From positions 1 through 64,000 of the forward strand of contig JAGSGY010000004.1 of assembly GCA_023954855.1 (NCBI GenBank): a stretch of DNA of 64,000 nucleotides. The letters are read 5' to 3'. The notes under the pieces were generated by a model. That model was not told the DNA's origin. It saw only the letters and a program-made list of their open reading frames with translations, and made no database searches. Shown one piece after another: positions 26,931 to 35,831 of this stretch. Source of the stretch: Pseudomonadota bacterium (GTDB taxonomy: Bacteria > Myxococcota_A > UBA796 > GCA-2862545). A program made the translations under genes and the position numbers. Each line of letters opens with the position of its first letter. Position 1 is the first letter of the stretch.

Positions 26931-27058
26931 TGCGCCACTGGCCAGTCGAGCTGCTCATCGCGGGAGCCGTTGTGCTCGCCATGAACGTGACCTTCATCTA
27001 CTTGGCGGTCAACAACCCAGACCCCGTCGTCGAGAGCTATGAGAGCGAAGCGAGGTGA
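26930..27058 (+). CDS. ccoH: Very short CcoH/FixH-like membrane protein
   Basis: This 42-residue protein has one membrane helix (VELLIAGAVVLAMNVTFIYLA) then VNNPDPVVESYESEAR, which aligns with the membrane segment and first outside residues of FixH/CcoH (pattern N-x-x-x-x-x-L-A-x-x-x-x-P-x-x-V-x-x-x-Y). The usual ~120-residue periplasmic FixH domain is missing. It starts in the ccoG stop (TAATG) and ends overlapping the ccoI start, in the canonical ccoGHIS position. Confidence 0.75.
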   Translation: MRHWPVELLIAGAVVLAMNVTFIYLAVNNPDPVVESYESEAR

Positions 27059-29310
27059 GCAGCATGCCCCAGATCTCTGGCTGTCCGCACTGCGCGGCAC
27101 CGGTCGAGGGCGATGAGGGCACCTTTTGCTGCTCGGGCTGCGAGCTCGCGTACGCCGTACTCTCCGATGCAGGGCTGCAGGGCCACTACCTGGAGCGCGA
27201 GGTCCCAGGACTTCGGCCCCTGCCCCCGGTCCGACGCGACTGGTCGCTCGTCGCGCTGACCGAGCACGATGGCAGCTGCGAGGCCGTGCTGGCGGTGGAT
27301 GGCTTGACCTGCGCATCGTGCGTGAGCGTCGCTGAGGCCCTGCTGGAACGTCAGGACGGGGTTCAGGCCGCCGAGGTGAGCTTTGCCACGGGCAAGGCTC
27401 GGGTACGCTTCGACCCCACGGCAATCACCCTGGACGACCACGCAAGGACCCTCGCACGGGTCGGCTACACCCTTCGCCCGGTCGCCGCCGAGCCCACTGT
27501 GGACCACGACCCGCTGGTTCGGCTGGGCATCGCGCTGTTCTGCGCCGCCAACGTGATGGGCTTGTCGATTCCGATCTACCTTGGATGGCTCGAAGGCATG
27601 GACCTACGCTTCGAGCGCCTCTTTGCCTGGGGCTCCCTGCTGCTCGCTACTCCGGCCACCCTGGTCGCAGCCGCCCCCTTCTTTCGTTCTGCCTGGCATG
27701 GCCTGACCGCGCGCACACTGCACATGGACCTACCGCTCGCCCTCGCCATTGGCGGGCTCTACGTGCACGGCATCTACGCGACGTTGGCGCACAGCGAGGC
27801 GTACTTCGACTCTCTGACGATGCTCATCGCCCTGCTGCTCGTCGGACGTGCCCTCGAGGCTCGTGGCCAGCGCAACGCAGCAAGCGCAGCGGACCTTCTC
27901 GGCTCGGCCCTCCCCGGCGTCGTCACCCGCGTGGAAGCGCTCGGAGACGCGGTCGTCCCCACCTCAGACCTGCGCGTGGGCGACCGCGTGCGCATGACTG
28001 GCGGCGACACGGTCCCAGGCGACGGCATCATCGATCAGGGGGAGGGCCGGGCATCCTTGGCCCTCGTCACCGGCGAGAGCGTGCCGGTACCGGCCATTCC
28101 CGGTACCCAGCTGCCGGCGGGCGCCGAGCTCCTCGACGGTGACATTGTCTTGCGGGTGCGAGAGATGGGTGCGGGCACCCTGATCGGGCAGATGCAGGCC
28201 GCGCTCACGCAGACCTCGACCTCGCGAAACCCCACGCAGGCCGACCGTCTGGCCCCTGCCTTTACCGCTGCCACCATCCTTCTCGGCCTGGCCGCACTCG
28301 CGCTGACGCCATGGATTGGCAGTGCCGAGGCGATGCGCAGAGCCGTCGCGGTATGGGTCGTCGCCTGCCCCTGCGCCCTGTCCCTCGCTCGTCCGCTCGC
28401 GGTGTCGGCCGCACTCTCGGGACTCGCCCGCCGAGGCCTGTGGCTGCGCTCCGGCGATGCCCTACTCGCACTCAACGATGTGCGCACCGTGGCCCTCGAC
28501 AAGACCGGCACCCTCACCGAAGCCCAAGCCCGCGTCGTGTCCGCCGAGGACGAAGCGCTGCGGATAGCTGCGGCCCTCGAGGTTGGCTCGAGCCACCCCA
28601 TCGCGCGGGCCATCGTCTCCGAAGCGGTGGGTCGCGGCATTCCCCTTCCTCGGGCCGCCGAGATCGAAGAAGTCCGTGGCCAGGGCGTGCGCGGCAGTGT
28701 CGATGGCCGGCTCTGGGAAGTGCGAAGCGCCGGAGTCGACGCCGTCCGCGTGGTCAGCGACGACCTCGAGCACCTCATCCGCCTTGCCCACGTGCCACGG
28801 GCCTCGGCAGGACCTGCCCTGCAAGAGCTGCAGACCACAGGCATTGACCTGCGCATCCTCACCGGCGACCGCGCAGAGGCCGCGTCCAGGCTGGCGGAGC
28901 AGCTGAACATCCCCGCAAGCGCCGTCCATGCCGAGCTGTCGCCGCTCGAGAAAGTGGACCTGGTCGATGCGCACACCGCCTTCGTCGGCGATGGCCTCAA
29001 CGATGGCCCGGCTCTGGCCGCAGCAGCGGTCGGCCTGGCCGTGGCTCACGGTGCGCCAAGCTCCATTGCCGCAGCCGACGGCGTCGTTCGGGCGGGCGCA
29101 TTGGGCGTACTGACCGATGCGCTTCGCACAGCTCGACGCACACAGCGCACCATCTCGGCGAACCTCGTGCGATCGGCCGCTTACAACGTGCTTGCGGTTG
29201 CCGCCGCCATGGCCGGGCTCGTCAATCCACTCGTCGCGGCCATCTTGATGCCCATCTCAAGCCTGCTCGTACTCGCCACGTCAGCGAAGCTGGCTAAGGG
29301 AGACGCATGA
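27055..29310 (+). CDS. ccoI: Copper-transporting P1B-type ATPase for cbb3 oxidase assembly
   Basis: The protein has 751 residues from the GTG at 27055 (ATG at 27064 is the alternative). The N-terminus holds a Cys cluster (CPHC ... FCCSGCELAY) characteristic of CcoI, then an HMA domain with G-L-T-C-A-S-C. The membrane CPC motif (VACPCALSLARP), phosphorylation site DKTGT, a TGES actuator motif and GDGLNDGPAL are all present. It exports Cu to the periplasm for the CuB site. It overlaps ccoS by ATGA. Confidence 0.96.
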   Translation: MSSMPQISGCPHCAAPVEGDEGTFCCSGCELAYAVLSDAGLQGHYLEREVPGLRPLPPVRRDWSLVALTEHDGSCEAVLAVDGLTCASCVSVAEALLERQDGVQAAEVSFATGKARVRFDPTAITLDDHARTLARVGYTLRPVAAEPTVDHDPLVRLGIALFCAANVMGLSIPIYLGWLEGMDLRFERLFAWGSLLLATPATLVAAAPFFRSAWHGLTARTLHMDLPLALAIGGLYVHGIYATLAHSEAYFDSLTMLIALLLVGRALEARGQRNAASAADLLGSALPGVVTRVEALGDAVVPTSDLRVGDRVRMTGGDTVPGDGIIDQGEGRASLALVTGESVPVPAIPGTQLPAGAELLDGDIVLRVREMGAGTLIGQMQAALTQTSTSRNPTQADRLAPAFTAATILLGLAALALTPWIGSAEAMRRAVAVWVVACPCALSLARPLAVSAALSGLARRGLWLRSGDALLALNDVRTVALDKTGTLTEAQARVVSAEDEALRIAAALEVGSSHPIARAIVSEAVGRGIPLPRAAEIEEVRGQGVRGSVDGRLWEVRSAGVDAVRVVSDDLEHLIRLAHVPRASAGPALQELQTTGIDLRILTGDRAEAASRLAEQLNIPASAVHAELSPLEKVDLVDAHTAFVGDGLNDGPALAAAAVGLAVAHGAPSSIAAADGVVRAGALGVLTDALRTARRTQRTISANLVRSAAYNVLAVAAAMAGLVNPLVAAILMPISSLLVLATSAKLAKGDA

Positions 29311-29441
29311 ACGCCATCGCCTTTCTCGTACCGCTCGCGATCGCCCTGGGTGGGACCTTCCTGGTCTTCTTCCTCGTCGCCGTGCGCAATGGCCAGTTCG
29401 ACGATCTCGACGACCCACCGACGCGGATCTTGCGGGACTAG
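29307..29441 (+). CDS. ccoS: cbb3 oxidase maturation protein CcoS
   Basis: This 44-residue protein has one membrane helix and the family signature VRNGQFDDLDDPPTRILRD (W/V-x-x-x-x-G-Q-F-D-D-L). CcoS is needed for haem and copper insertion into CcoN. It is the last gene of the cco operon; its TAG lies in a CTAG shared with the convergent gene. Confidence 0.9.
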   Translation: MNAIAFLVPLAIALGGTFLVFFLVAVRNGQFDDLDDPPTRILRD

Positions 29442-30643
29442 CCCCCGACCGAGCCCTTCCAGCTCGGCGGCTCGGGCGACTCGACGTACAGGCCAATCCA
29501 CTCGTCGGTCCACTCGTCGTCGTGAAAGAGCAGCCAGCTTCGCAGCGACGGATTCGCCGGGTGAAGCGCGTCGCGAACCGCTTCGACCGCAGCCTCGACA
29601 TCGGTCATCGCCAGGTCCACATAGTGGTAGCGGCGCCCCTCACCAATGCCCACGACCGTGCCTAGGCCACGTGCTGCGAGCGTTTCCTGCACGACCGCAG
29701 CGATGGAGTCGGCATCCTTGAGTTCGCAGCGCGCATCGCCTTTGCCGTCGATCTTGAGGTAGCCGAAGCGCGCCCGGCCGAAACACTCTGAGAAGAACGG
29801 CGTAGCTGCGTAGGCGGCGTCCCAGAGCTCGGGCACCGGCGTCTTGGCAAGATACAGATCTGAGTGGCCGCTGTAGTCCTCGGCCTCCTGACTGCGGTAC
29901 TCGCGCTCGGTCCACGCCTGCGACCAGAGGTCCCCGGCAAGCGGGTCGCGCTGACGTTGATCGCTGCGGTGCTGGCTGACGGCGCGAACGATCTCGGACA
30001 TCGCGCGGCCCGGCTGCTTCGGCTTGGCGAAGAACCGACCAATAAACGAGGGTTCATCGTCATCGGATTCCTCGACGTTGATGTCCCCAGTCCAGCGGTA
30101 GAAGTCCTGCTCACCGAGCAGCAGCTCCGCCGCAAATCCCGCCAAGACCGCGCCCGACCGGTCGCCCTCCGACAAACTCGCCGCGAAGATCCCCAGGTCC
30201 AGGCGGCGATGATCGCCAGGCCGGGCCTCAAACCGAACGTCATCGAGCGCAAGACCGCCCGAGCGCGCCTCAAACAGCTCCCTCACCTTGGCGAGGTCGG
30301 TCGCGGGCCGCCACGCGAGCACGGTCCACCCAGGAACCTTCGGAGCTAGCTGGAGTACATGAGCAATCAGCGGGCGGATGCTGTGCGTCGCCTCTGCGGT
30401 CAAGATGAGCCGGGCGCCGCCTTGGCCGTCGAGACCCATCTCCCAGATGATGCCGGCGTCAATCGGCCAGATAAGCTGGTTCATCCAGTCCGTCGGGTCC
30501 CAGGCGTCTTTGCCTTCGACTACGGCACGAAGGTGGTCGGCTGCGTCGCTGAAGGCCGTCCAGAACGCCTGAATTTGCAGCTCGACGGCCTCACGCTTCT
30601 TGCGCTCCGCGCGGTCCGCATCGGCAGTGAACACCCAACGCAT
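29438..30643 (-). CDS. Cytoplasmic protein of unknown function
   Basis: The protein has 401 residues from the ATG at 30643 with GGGAGG upstream; an open frame runs to 30910 but the upstream part is Arg/Pro-rich and overlaps the LysR gene region. No signal or membrane helix. The sequence is Trp- and acid-rich with mixed alpha/beta character: IWPIDAGIIWEMGLDGQGG, a repeat-like likeness between the parts around 60-130 and 290-360, and a C-terminus DDEWTDEWIGLYVESPEPP. I do not recognise a family. It is divergent from the LysR regulator (180 bp between starts). Confidence 0.7.
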   Translation of the reverse strand: MRWVFTADADRAERKKREAVELQIQAFWTAFSDAADHLRAVVEGKDAWDPTDWMNQLIWPIDAGIIWEMGLDGQGGARLILTAEATHSIRPLIAHVLQLAPKVPGWTVLAWRPATDLAKVRELFEARSGGLALDDVRFEARPGDHRRLDLGIFAASLSEGDRSGAVLAGFAAELLLGEQDFYRWTGDINVEESDDDEPSFIGRFFAKPKQPGRAMSEIVRAVSQHRSDQRQRDPLAGDLWSQAWTEREYRSQEAEDYSGHSDLYLAKTPVPELWDAAYAATPFFSECFGRARFGYLKIDGKGDARCELKDADSIAAVVQETLAARGLGTVVGIGEGRRYHYVDLAMTDVEAAVEAVRDALHPANPSLRSWLLFHDDEWTDEWIGLYVESPEPPSWKGSVGG

Positions 30644-30823
30644 CAGACCTCCCTCGCCGAGTGTAGGCCGAGAGGAGGCCTCGCGTGCCGGGGCGACTAC
30701 GATCCCCCACTCATCGACCTTCCCGAGCCGCCTAGCCAGTAGGTCGTTCCGCACCAGAGCGCGCGGAGCCGCAGAATGGGTAGGTGGACCGGTCTCCTTG
30801 ATATGGTCAGGAACGGAGAACAC

Positions 30824-31780
30824 GTGGACTGGGATGACCTTCGGCACTTCCTCGCTTTGGCACGGACCCGCTCGGTGCGAGCCGCGGGTGCGGTCCTTGG
30901 GGTGAGCCACTCCACGGTCGCCCGCCGCGTCGAAGCGCTCGAGGCCCGCCTCTCCACCCGTCTGTTCGACCGCAGCCGCGACGGCTATGCGCTGACCGAC
31001 GCCGGCGAGAGGATGCTCGAGACCGCCGAGCGGGTCGAAGGTGAGATGGCCGCCCTAGAACGTGGGCTCGTCGGGCAAGACGAGCGCCTCGCCGGTGTCG
31101 TCGCAGTGACCTGCTGCGATCACTACGTCTCCGGGCTGCTCATGCCCAAACTCAGTGCGTTCTGCGCGATGCACCCGGAGATCGAGCTGTCCTTCAACAC
31201 CGACAGCCGTCCCTTCGACCTCTCAAAGCGCGAGGCCGACCTCGCCCTCCGCATGCTCGCCCGAGATCGCCTGCCTCCCGAGCACCTAATCGGTCAGAAG
31301 CTCGTGCCCCTCACCATGGCCAGCTACGTCGCGCAGGCGCACGAAACGCGGCTCGACCCGGATGTGGCGGGCTCACAGGCCAGGTGGATTTCCTTCGAGG
31401 ACCGCAAGATCCACGCCGGCCTGATCGCGAGCTCAAGCTACCCCGACCTGCCGGCGTGGGGCAGCTTCACCTCTCTCGAGCTGATGGCCCAAGCCGCCAC
31501 CGAGGGCCTCGGGTTGGCCATGCTGCCGACCTACGTCGGTGACCAGAAGCCGGAGCTGCGCCGGTTGGCGAAGCCGGATCTCCGCCAGCTTGCCGACCTG
31601 TGGCTGGTGAGCCACCCAGACCTCCGAGACAATGCGCGCTTCAGGGCCACCCGACAGACGGTTGCCGCTGCAATCCGCTCTCTGAGCCCACTCTTCGAGG
31701 GTTTGGCCCCGTGGTCCACCGACGCACCCGGCCGTCCCAAAATCACACCAGATAGGATGGACGACTGCGCCGTACCTTAG
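30824..31780 (+). CDS. LysR-family transcriptional regulator
   Basis: The protein has 318 residues from the GTG at 30824 (VDWDDLRHFLALARTRS), chosen because AACGGAGA precedes it at good spacing and LysR proteins usually begin like this; an ATG at 30803 would add 7 residues. The winged helix has GVSHSTVARRVEALEARLSTRLFDRS. The effector domain (~85-295) is of the periplasmic-binding type, with a CCDHYVSGLLMP opening. The divergent unknown gene or the downstream methyltransferase (25 bp away) are candidate targets. Confidence 0.92.
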   Translation: MDWDDLRHFLALARTRSVRAAGAVLGVSHSTVARRVEALEARLSTRLFDRSRDGYALTDAGERMLETAERVEGEMAALERGLVGQDERLAGVVAVTCCDHYVSGLLMPKLSAFCAMHPEIELSFNTDSRPFDLSKREADLALRMLARDRLPPEHLIGQKLVPLTMASYVAQAHETRLDPDVAGSQARWISFEDRKIHAGLIASSSYPDLPAWGSFTSLELMAQAATEGLGLAMLPTYVGDQKPELRRLAKPDLRQLADLWLVSHPDLRDNARFRATRQTVAAAIRSLSPLFEGLAPWSTDAPGRPKITPDRMDDCAVP

Positions 31781-31804
31781 GTGCACCCCATCCCGGAGCT
31801 AGAC

Positions 31805-32440
31805 ATGACCGCGGACGCCGCCTTCTGGAACAACCTCGCCGAGGACTACGCCGCGAAGCCGGTCGAAAACCCCGACGCCTTCGACCGCAAGATCGCCATC
31901 ACTCAGGCCCGAATGCGTCCCACGGACGTCGTCCTCGACATTGGCTGCGGAACGGGCTCACTCGCCCTACGGCTCGCCCCGCATGGTGGCCATGTGCACG
32001 GCCTGGACCTCTCGAGTGAGATGACGCGCATCGCCCGCGACAAGGCCAATGCCGGCGGCGTCGACAACGTCACCTTCCACACCGCGGCCTTCGACCACGC
32101 CTTCACAACCTTCGAGGATGGCGGTCTAGACGGGATCTGCGCCTACAGCATTCTCCATCTCGTTCCCGACCGCAGCGCCGCACTCGCGCAGATCTACCGC
32201 TTGCTCAAGCCAGGCGGCTTCTTCGTCTCGTCCACCGTCTGCATCGGCGGGTCCTGGGTGCCGTACGGCCCCATCCTCAGCGTCATGCGCTGGTTCGGAA
32301 AGGCTCCGATGGTGCACATCATCTCGAAGCAGACGCTGCTCGACGAGCTGCGGGAAGCCGGCTTCGAAGCCATCGAGCAGCCCGACGTCGGGGCGAAGGC
32401 CACGATCGGCTTTGTCGTCGCGAGAAAGCCCAACGCGTGA
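31805..32440 (+). CDS. Class I SAM-dependent methyltransferase
   Basis: The protein has 211 residues from the ATG at 31805 (CCGGAG upstream). Motif I is VLDIGCGTGSLAL, the acidic strand GLDLSSEM, then GICAYSILHLVPD and LLKPGGFFVSST, so all SAM-binding positions are intact. This is a Methyltransf_11/25-type protein, similar in layout to ubiquinone or small-lipid methylases; substrate unknown. It may be co-transcribed with the LysR gene. Confidence 0.88.
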   Translation: MTADAAFWNNLAEDYAAKPVENPDAFDRKIAITQARMRPTDVVLDIGCGTGSLALRLAPHGGHVHGLDLSSEMTRIARDKANAGGVDNVTFHTAAFDHAFTTFEDGGLDGICAYSILHLVPDRSAALAQIYRLLKPGGFFVSSTVCIGGSWVPYGPILSVMRWFGKAPMVHIISKQTLLDELREAGFEAIEQPDVGAKATIGFVVARKPNA

Positions 32441-32480
32441 GCCTGGGGCCCAGCCATCCCGAGGGCGTTAATTGGCAGGC

Positions 32481-33755
32481 ATGAAGTGCCAACTCGCTAT
32501 CGTCGGACTGGGTACCGCAGGGGCCGCCGCAGCCGCCGCCGCTGCCGGCCGAGGCATCGACGTCATCGCCGTCGACAGCCGCCCCCTCGAACAGACCGGC
32601 GCAAGCTGGCTCAACGGCGTCCCCGCCTGGGCCTTTGATATGGCTGGCTTCGAGCGTCCGGTCGCTCCCGAGCTGCGTGGCACCGAGAGCCGCTTCCACC
32701 TGCTTGGAGGGTGGGGACCCGAGCGCGTCAGGCTCGAGGGCCCGCTCGAGGTCGACATGCGCGCATTGACCGAACGCTTGCAGCTGCTGGCAGAAGGCCA
32801 TGGTGCGCGGCTCATTGGCCAGACGCGGGTGACCGGCTTCGACGCGTCAGGCCTCGACACGACTGCAGGCCGCATCGACGCCGAAGTCATTCTCGACGCC
32901 TCGGGGCTCACCGGCATCAACCTGCTGCGCCATCCTTCGGTGGCACGCGCGGACCTCTGTGTCGCATCGCAGTCGGTGCACGCCATCGCGAGCCCAGAAG
33001 GCGCAAAGGCCTTCGTCAAAGACCACGGCGGAGAGCTCGGAGACGTGATCTGCTTCTCTGGGGTGGCGGGCGGCTACTCCATCGTCAACGTCCGCGTCGA
33101 GCACGACCTCGAGACCGTCTCGCTGCTCACCGGGTCCATTCCCGCTTCAGGCGTGCCCGGAGGGGTCGAGCTCAATCGGCGCTTCCGCGAGGAGCACCCC
33201 TGGATTGGCGACACACTGTCGGGAGGCTCGCGAGCCATCCCCTTGCATCGCCCGTGGACCCGCATCGCTCGCGGACGCTTCGCCTCGATTGGAGACGCCG
33301 CGGGCATGGTGCACTCCGCACACGGAAGCGGCATCGCCATGCAGATGCTCGCAGCCCGACTGCTCGCCGACACCCTCGCCGATGGCGGGAATCCCTGGGA
33401 CTACAACGTCGCGTGGCAGCGGAAATGGGGCGGGCTGCTCGCGGGCGCCGATCTTCAGCGCCGCTTTGTGCAGCATCTCCAGCCACGAACCCTCCGGGCA
33501 ATGATGCGTCGGGGCGTCATGACACCCGCGATGCTCCAGGCACCGCTTCAACAGCGCCCCCCGCGCCCTCCCCCAGCAGCACTGCTTCGAGCCCTCCCCG
33601 GCTTGGCGACGATGCCCCGGTCCGTGCGCGCGATGGTGCCCACGCTGGCCCGCGGAGAGGCGCTAATGCTGCACTACCGCGGCTATCCGAGCGATCCGGC
33701 GAAGCTCGCGACATGGAGCCGGCGCCTCGCGCGAATCTCCGGAACCGTGGACTGA
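32481..33755 (+). CDS. FAD-dependent oxidoreductase of the geranylgeranyl reductase-like group
   Basis: The protein has 424 residues from the ATG at 32481 (a TTG 9 bases upstream is possible). The dinucleotide-binding start is LAIVGLGTAGAAAAAAAAGRG. A second FAD contact appears in FASIGDAAGMVHSAHGSGIAMQM, the GD motif of group A flavoproteins. The middle holds an EVILDASG strand. The last ~70 residues are helical and basic. Relatives reduce or hydroxylate lipids, isoprenoids or halogenate indoles; the substrate here is not clear. It stands alone. Confidence 0.8.
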   Translation: MKCQLAIVGLGTAGAAAAAAAAGRGIDVIAVDSRPLEQTGASWLNGVPAWAFDMAGFERPVAPELRGTESRFHLLGGWGPERVRLEGPLEVDMRALTERLQLLAEGHGARLIGQTRVTGFDASGLDTTAGRIDAEVILDASGLTGINLLRHPSVARADLCVASQSVHAIASPEGAKAFVKDHGGELGDVICFSGVAGGYSIVNVRVEHDLETVSLLTGSIPASGVPGGVELNRRFREEHPWIGDTLSGGSRAIPLHRPWTRIARGRFASIGDAAGMVHSAHGSGIAMQMLAARLLADTLADGGNPWDYNVAWQRKWGGLLAGADLQRRFVQHLQPRTLRAMMRRGVMTPAMLQAPLQQRPPRPPPAALLRALPGLATMPRSVRAMVPTLARGEALMLHYRGYPSDPAKLATWSRRLARISGTVD

Positions 33756-33844
33756 ACGAAAACGGAAGCCCCGCTGATGCCCTCGGGTTGCTACCGTAGA
33801 CCGTCCGGGTGCGATACCATCCGACGCCGCAAGCCGAGGACTCG

Positions 33845-34684
33845 ATGAACCGTCGCGACTTTCTCATGTACAGCGCCGCCGCAGCAGCGGCCTCCTCCGT
33901 GCCCTCGCTCGCCTTTGGCGAGGTCTACGTGCCGGGGATGGAGGTCCTCACGCCCGCGTTCGATCGCGCGCGTGCCCGCGGAAAGGCGCTCCTCTGCCTG
34001 CTCGTCACCGACGACGAGGCCGAGCGCTGGAAGCGGGGCGGAGCGTTTGGCGACATGCTGCTCATCAGCGACGACACCACCATGGCCGAGCTCGCCCAGG
34101 TCGAAGTCGTCTGCGCCGGCGAGCGGGAAGTCCGCTCCTACACGGACTGGCTCGACTGGAACGACGGCTGCCTCATGGCCCTCATCGAGACCGCCGAAGG
34201 CGAGCCCTCGCAGCCTTGCTCCTCAGCCTCGCTGCCATCGCCGCTGATTCCCCACGATTACGAGGGCGACGCCGTCCCCGCTGGCCACACCTACGCCGAA
34301 GTTCGCGCCCGCCGCATGGGCTCGCTCGTACACCAGGCCGTGGCTCGCAACGACGACATGGTCAAGCGCCGCGCGACCCAGTGCATTCAGGCCGTCGGCA
34401 AGGGTGCCGCCCAGTCCGTCATCCGCGCAGTCGAGAAGGGACGCTCCATCTCGCCCGAGCGCGTCGACAAGGTTGCCCCCATCCTCGCCTGGCACGCCGT
34501 GAGCGCCACCGACGAGGTGCGTGAGCGCATCCTGCGCCTGCTCGCGAACTCTGCTCGAAACCGCATGGTCCACCACGCGCCCGAAGGCTCGAAGTGGATC
34601 ATTCCCGCGACCGAGGGCGACGCAGCCCGTCCAGGTCCTTCCGGCGCGGTGCCGTACCTGTCTTTCGACGGTGAGAAGGCCTAG
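33845..34684 (+). CDS. Tat-exported protein of unknown function
   Basis: The protein has 279 residues. MNRRDFLMYSAAAAAASSVPSLAFG is a textbook twin-arginine signal with cleavage near residue 25. The mature domain begins with a thioredoxin-fold-like pattern (LTPAFDRARARGKALLCLLVTDDEA) but lacks a CxxC; later residues are helical (QAVARNDDMVKRRATQCIQAVG) with a region resembling a HEAT-like helical pair. No family name can be given. A ribosome site GCCGAGGA precedes the ATG. Confidence 0.78.
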   Translation: MNRRDFLMYSAAAAAASSVPSLAFGEVYVPGMEVLTPAFDRARARGKALLCLLVTDDEAERWKRGGAFGDMLLISDDTTMAELAQVEVVCAGEREVRSYTDWLDWNDGCLMALIETAEGEPSQPCSSASLPSPLIPHDYEGDAVPAGHTYAEVRARRMGSLVHQAVARNDDMVKRRATQCIQAVGKGAAQSVIRAVEKGRSISPERVDKVAPILAWHAVSATDEVRERILRLLANSARNRMVHHAPEGSKWIIPATEGDAARPGPSGAVPYLSFDGEKA

Positions 34685-34707
34685 TCACCGGCGTGCTAGC
34701 CTGACGC

Positions 34708-34827
34708 ATGCGTTGGGCTTTCTTCATTCCGCTGATTGGCTGCGGGAACTCACAGACTCTCATTGGCGGCCAGGTCTACCCAGACGACGTCCTGTCCTAC
34801 TGGACCGACGTCGAACCCTCAGGCTGA
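34708..34827 (+). CDS. Tiny lipoprotein
   Basis: The peptide has 39 residues. MRWAFFIPLIGCGNSQT has a short signal with the lipobox LIGC at residues 9-12; the mature lipopeptide is only ~28 residues and contains DDVLSYWTDVEPSG. It follows the Tat protein by 23 bp and its end overlaps the convergent hydrolase by 9 bp. It is small but the lipobox and position make it credible. Confidence 0.55.
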   Translation: MRWAFFIPLIGCGNSQTLIGGQVYPDDVLSYWTDVEPSG

Positions 34828-35724
34828 CAGCGGCTGCCAGTCCGTCCAGTCGCCTGCGGTGTGGCTCTCGACGTCGGCGAGGAAGCCGAGCACGATGTGG
34901 AACAGCCGGTCTGGATCATCCAAGAAGGGCGAGTGACCGAACCCCTCGGGCTCGATCAGCTTGATGTGGTCCGGCAGATGGTCCCGAAAGAACGCGAAGC
35001 TCGACGGCGGCAGAATGCGCTCGTCTTGCCCCCACATCAGCAGCGCCGGCATCTGAAGCGCCGCCAGGTCTTCAGGTGTCAGCAGGTCCTCTTGCTCGAT
35101 GCTGGACATGAGCTGCTGCAGCGAGGGCTTGGCGAAACTCGCGCGAATGCCGAGCGCCAACAATGAGCGCATGGGGCTCGGACGCGACAGCAGCCGGTCG
35201 ACGAACTGCAGCGCCTCGCCGTGGCTGTCGACCTCGAAGGTGCGTCCAAGCTCCTCGATCTCGTGCCGCTCCATCATCGCCCCGCCAGGAGACAGCAGGA
35301 TGAGTCCACGAACCTTCTCGGGCCGCTCTTTCGCGTAGTGAATCGCCGCAAGACCGCCCATCGAGTTGCCGAGCAACACCACGGGCTCGTCGATGATCGA
35401 GTCCATCGTTTCGAGCAGCGACGCGCGAAGCACGTCGGCGACAAGGCCGTCCTTGGGGGTGACTGAAAAGCCATGGCCGGCAAGATCGGGGCAGGCGATG
35501 CCTTGAGTGACGGGCAACAGGCGGCGGATCAGCGGTAGATAGTGCACGCCCGCGCTGCTGAACCCGTGCAGCATCACCATCTTGGGCAGACGGCCGTTGC
35601 CTCGACCGACAACCGCATGCATGCGTCCGACCGAGGTCTCAACCCAGTGACGACGAAAGCCCATGCGTCGAAGCACGAGCAGCGCGAGTCGGTCAGCGAG
35701 CTTGGGAATATGGCGGGTTGGCAC
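34819..35724 (-). CDS. Alpha/beta hydrolase
   Basis: The protein has 301 residues. It has the oxyanion strand MVMLHGFSSAG, nucleophile elbow G-N-S-M-G-G, an acid in LLMWGQDERI and a His in EGFGHSPFLDDP, a complete Ser-Asp-His triad in the right order. It has no signal peptide. Likely an esterase, lipase or C-C hydrolase of the 2-hydroxymuconate type; the substrate is unknown. Confidence 0.9.
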   Translation of the reverse strand: MPTRHIPKLADRLALLVLRRMGFRRHWVETSVGRMHAVVGRGNGRLPKMVMLHGFSSAGVHYLPLIRRLLPVTQGIACPDLAGHGFSVTPKDGLVADVLRASLLETMDSIIDEPVVLLGNSMGGLAAIHYAKERPEKVRGLILLSPGGAMMERHEIEELGRTFEVDSHGEALQFVDRLLSRPSPMRSLLALGIRASFAKPSLQQLMSSIEQEDLLTPEDLAALQMPALLMWGQDERILPPSSFAFFRDHLPDHIKLIEPEGFGHSPFLDDPDRLFHIVLGFLADVESHTAGDWTDWQPLSA

Positions 35725-35831
35725 GGCGCCTCGGGTCAGTGGACGATCCTACGGGTTCCAGCGCGATTCCGCCAGCGTCGATCCGCCATTATTCGTCATT
35801 GCCAAATCCGCACGGCGCCGCGGTTCCCACA

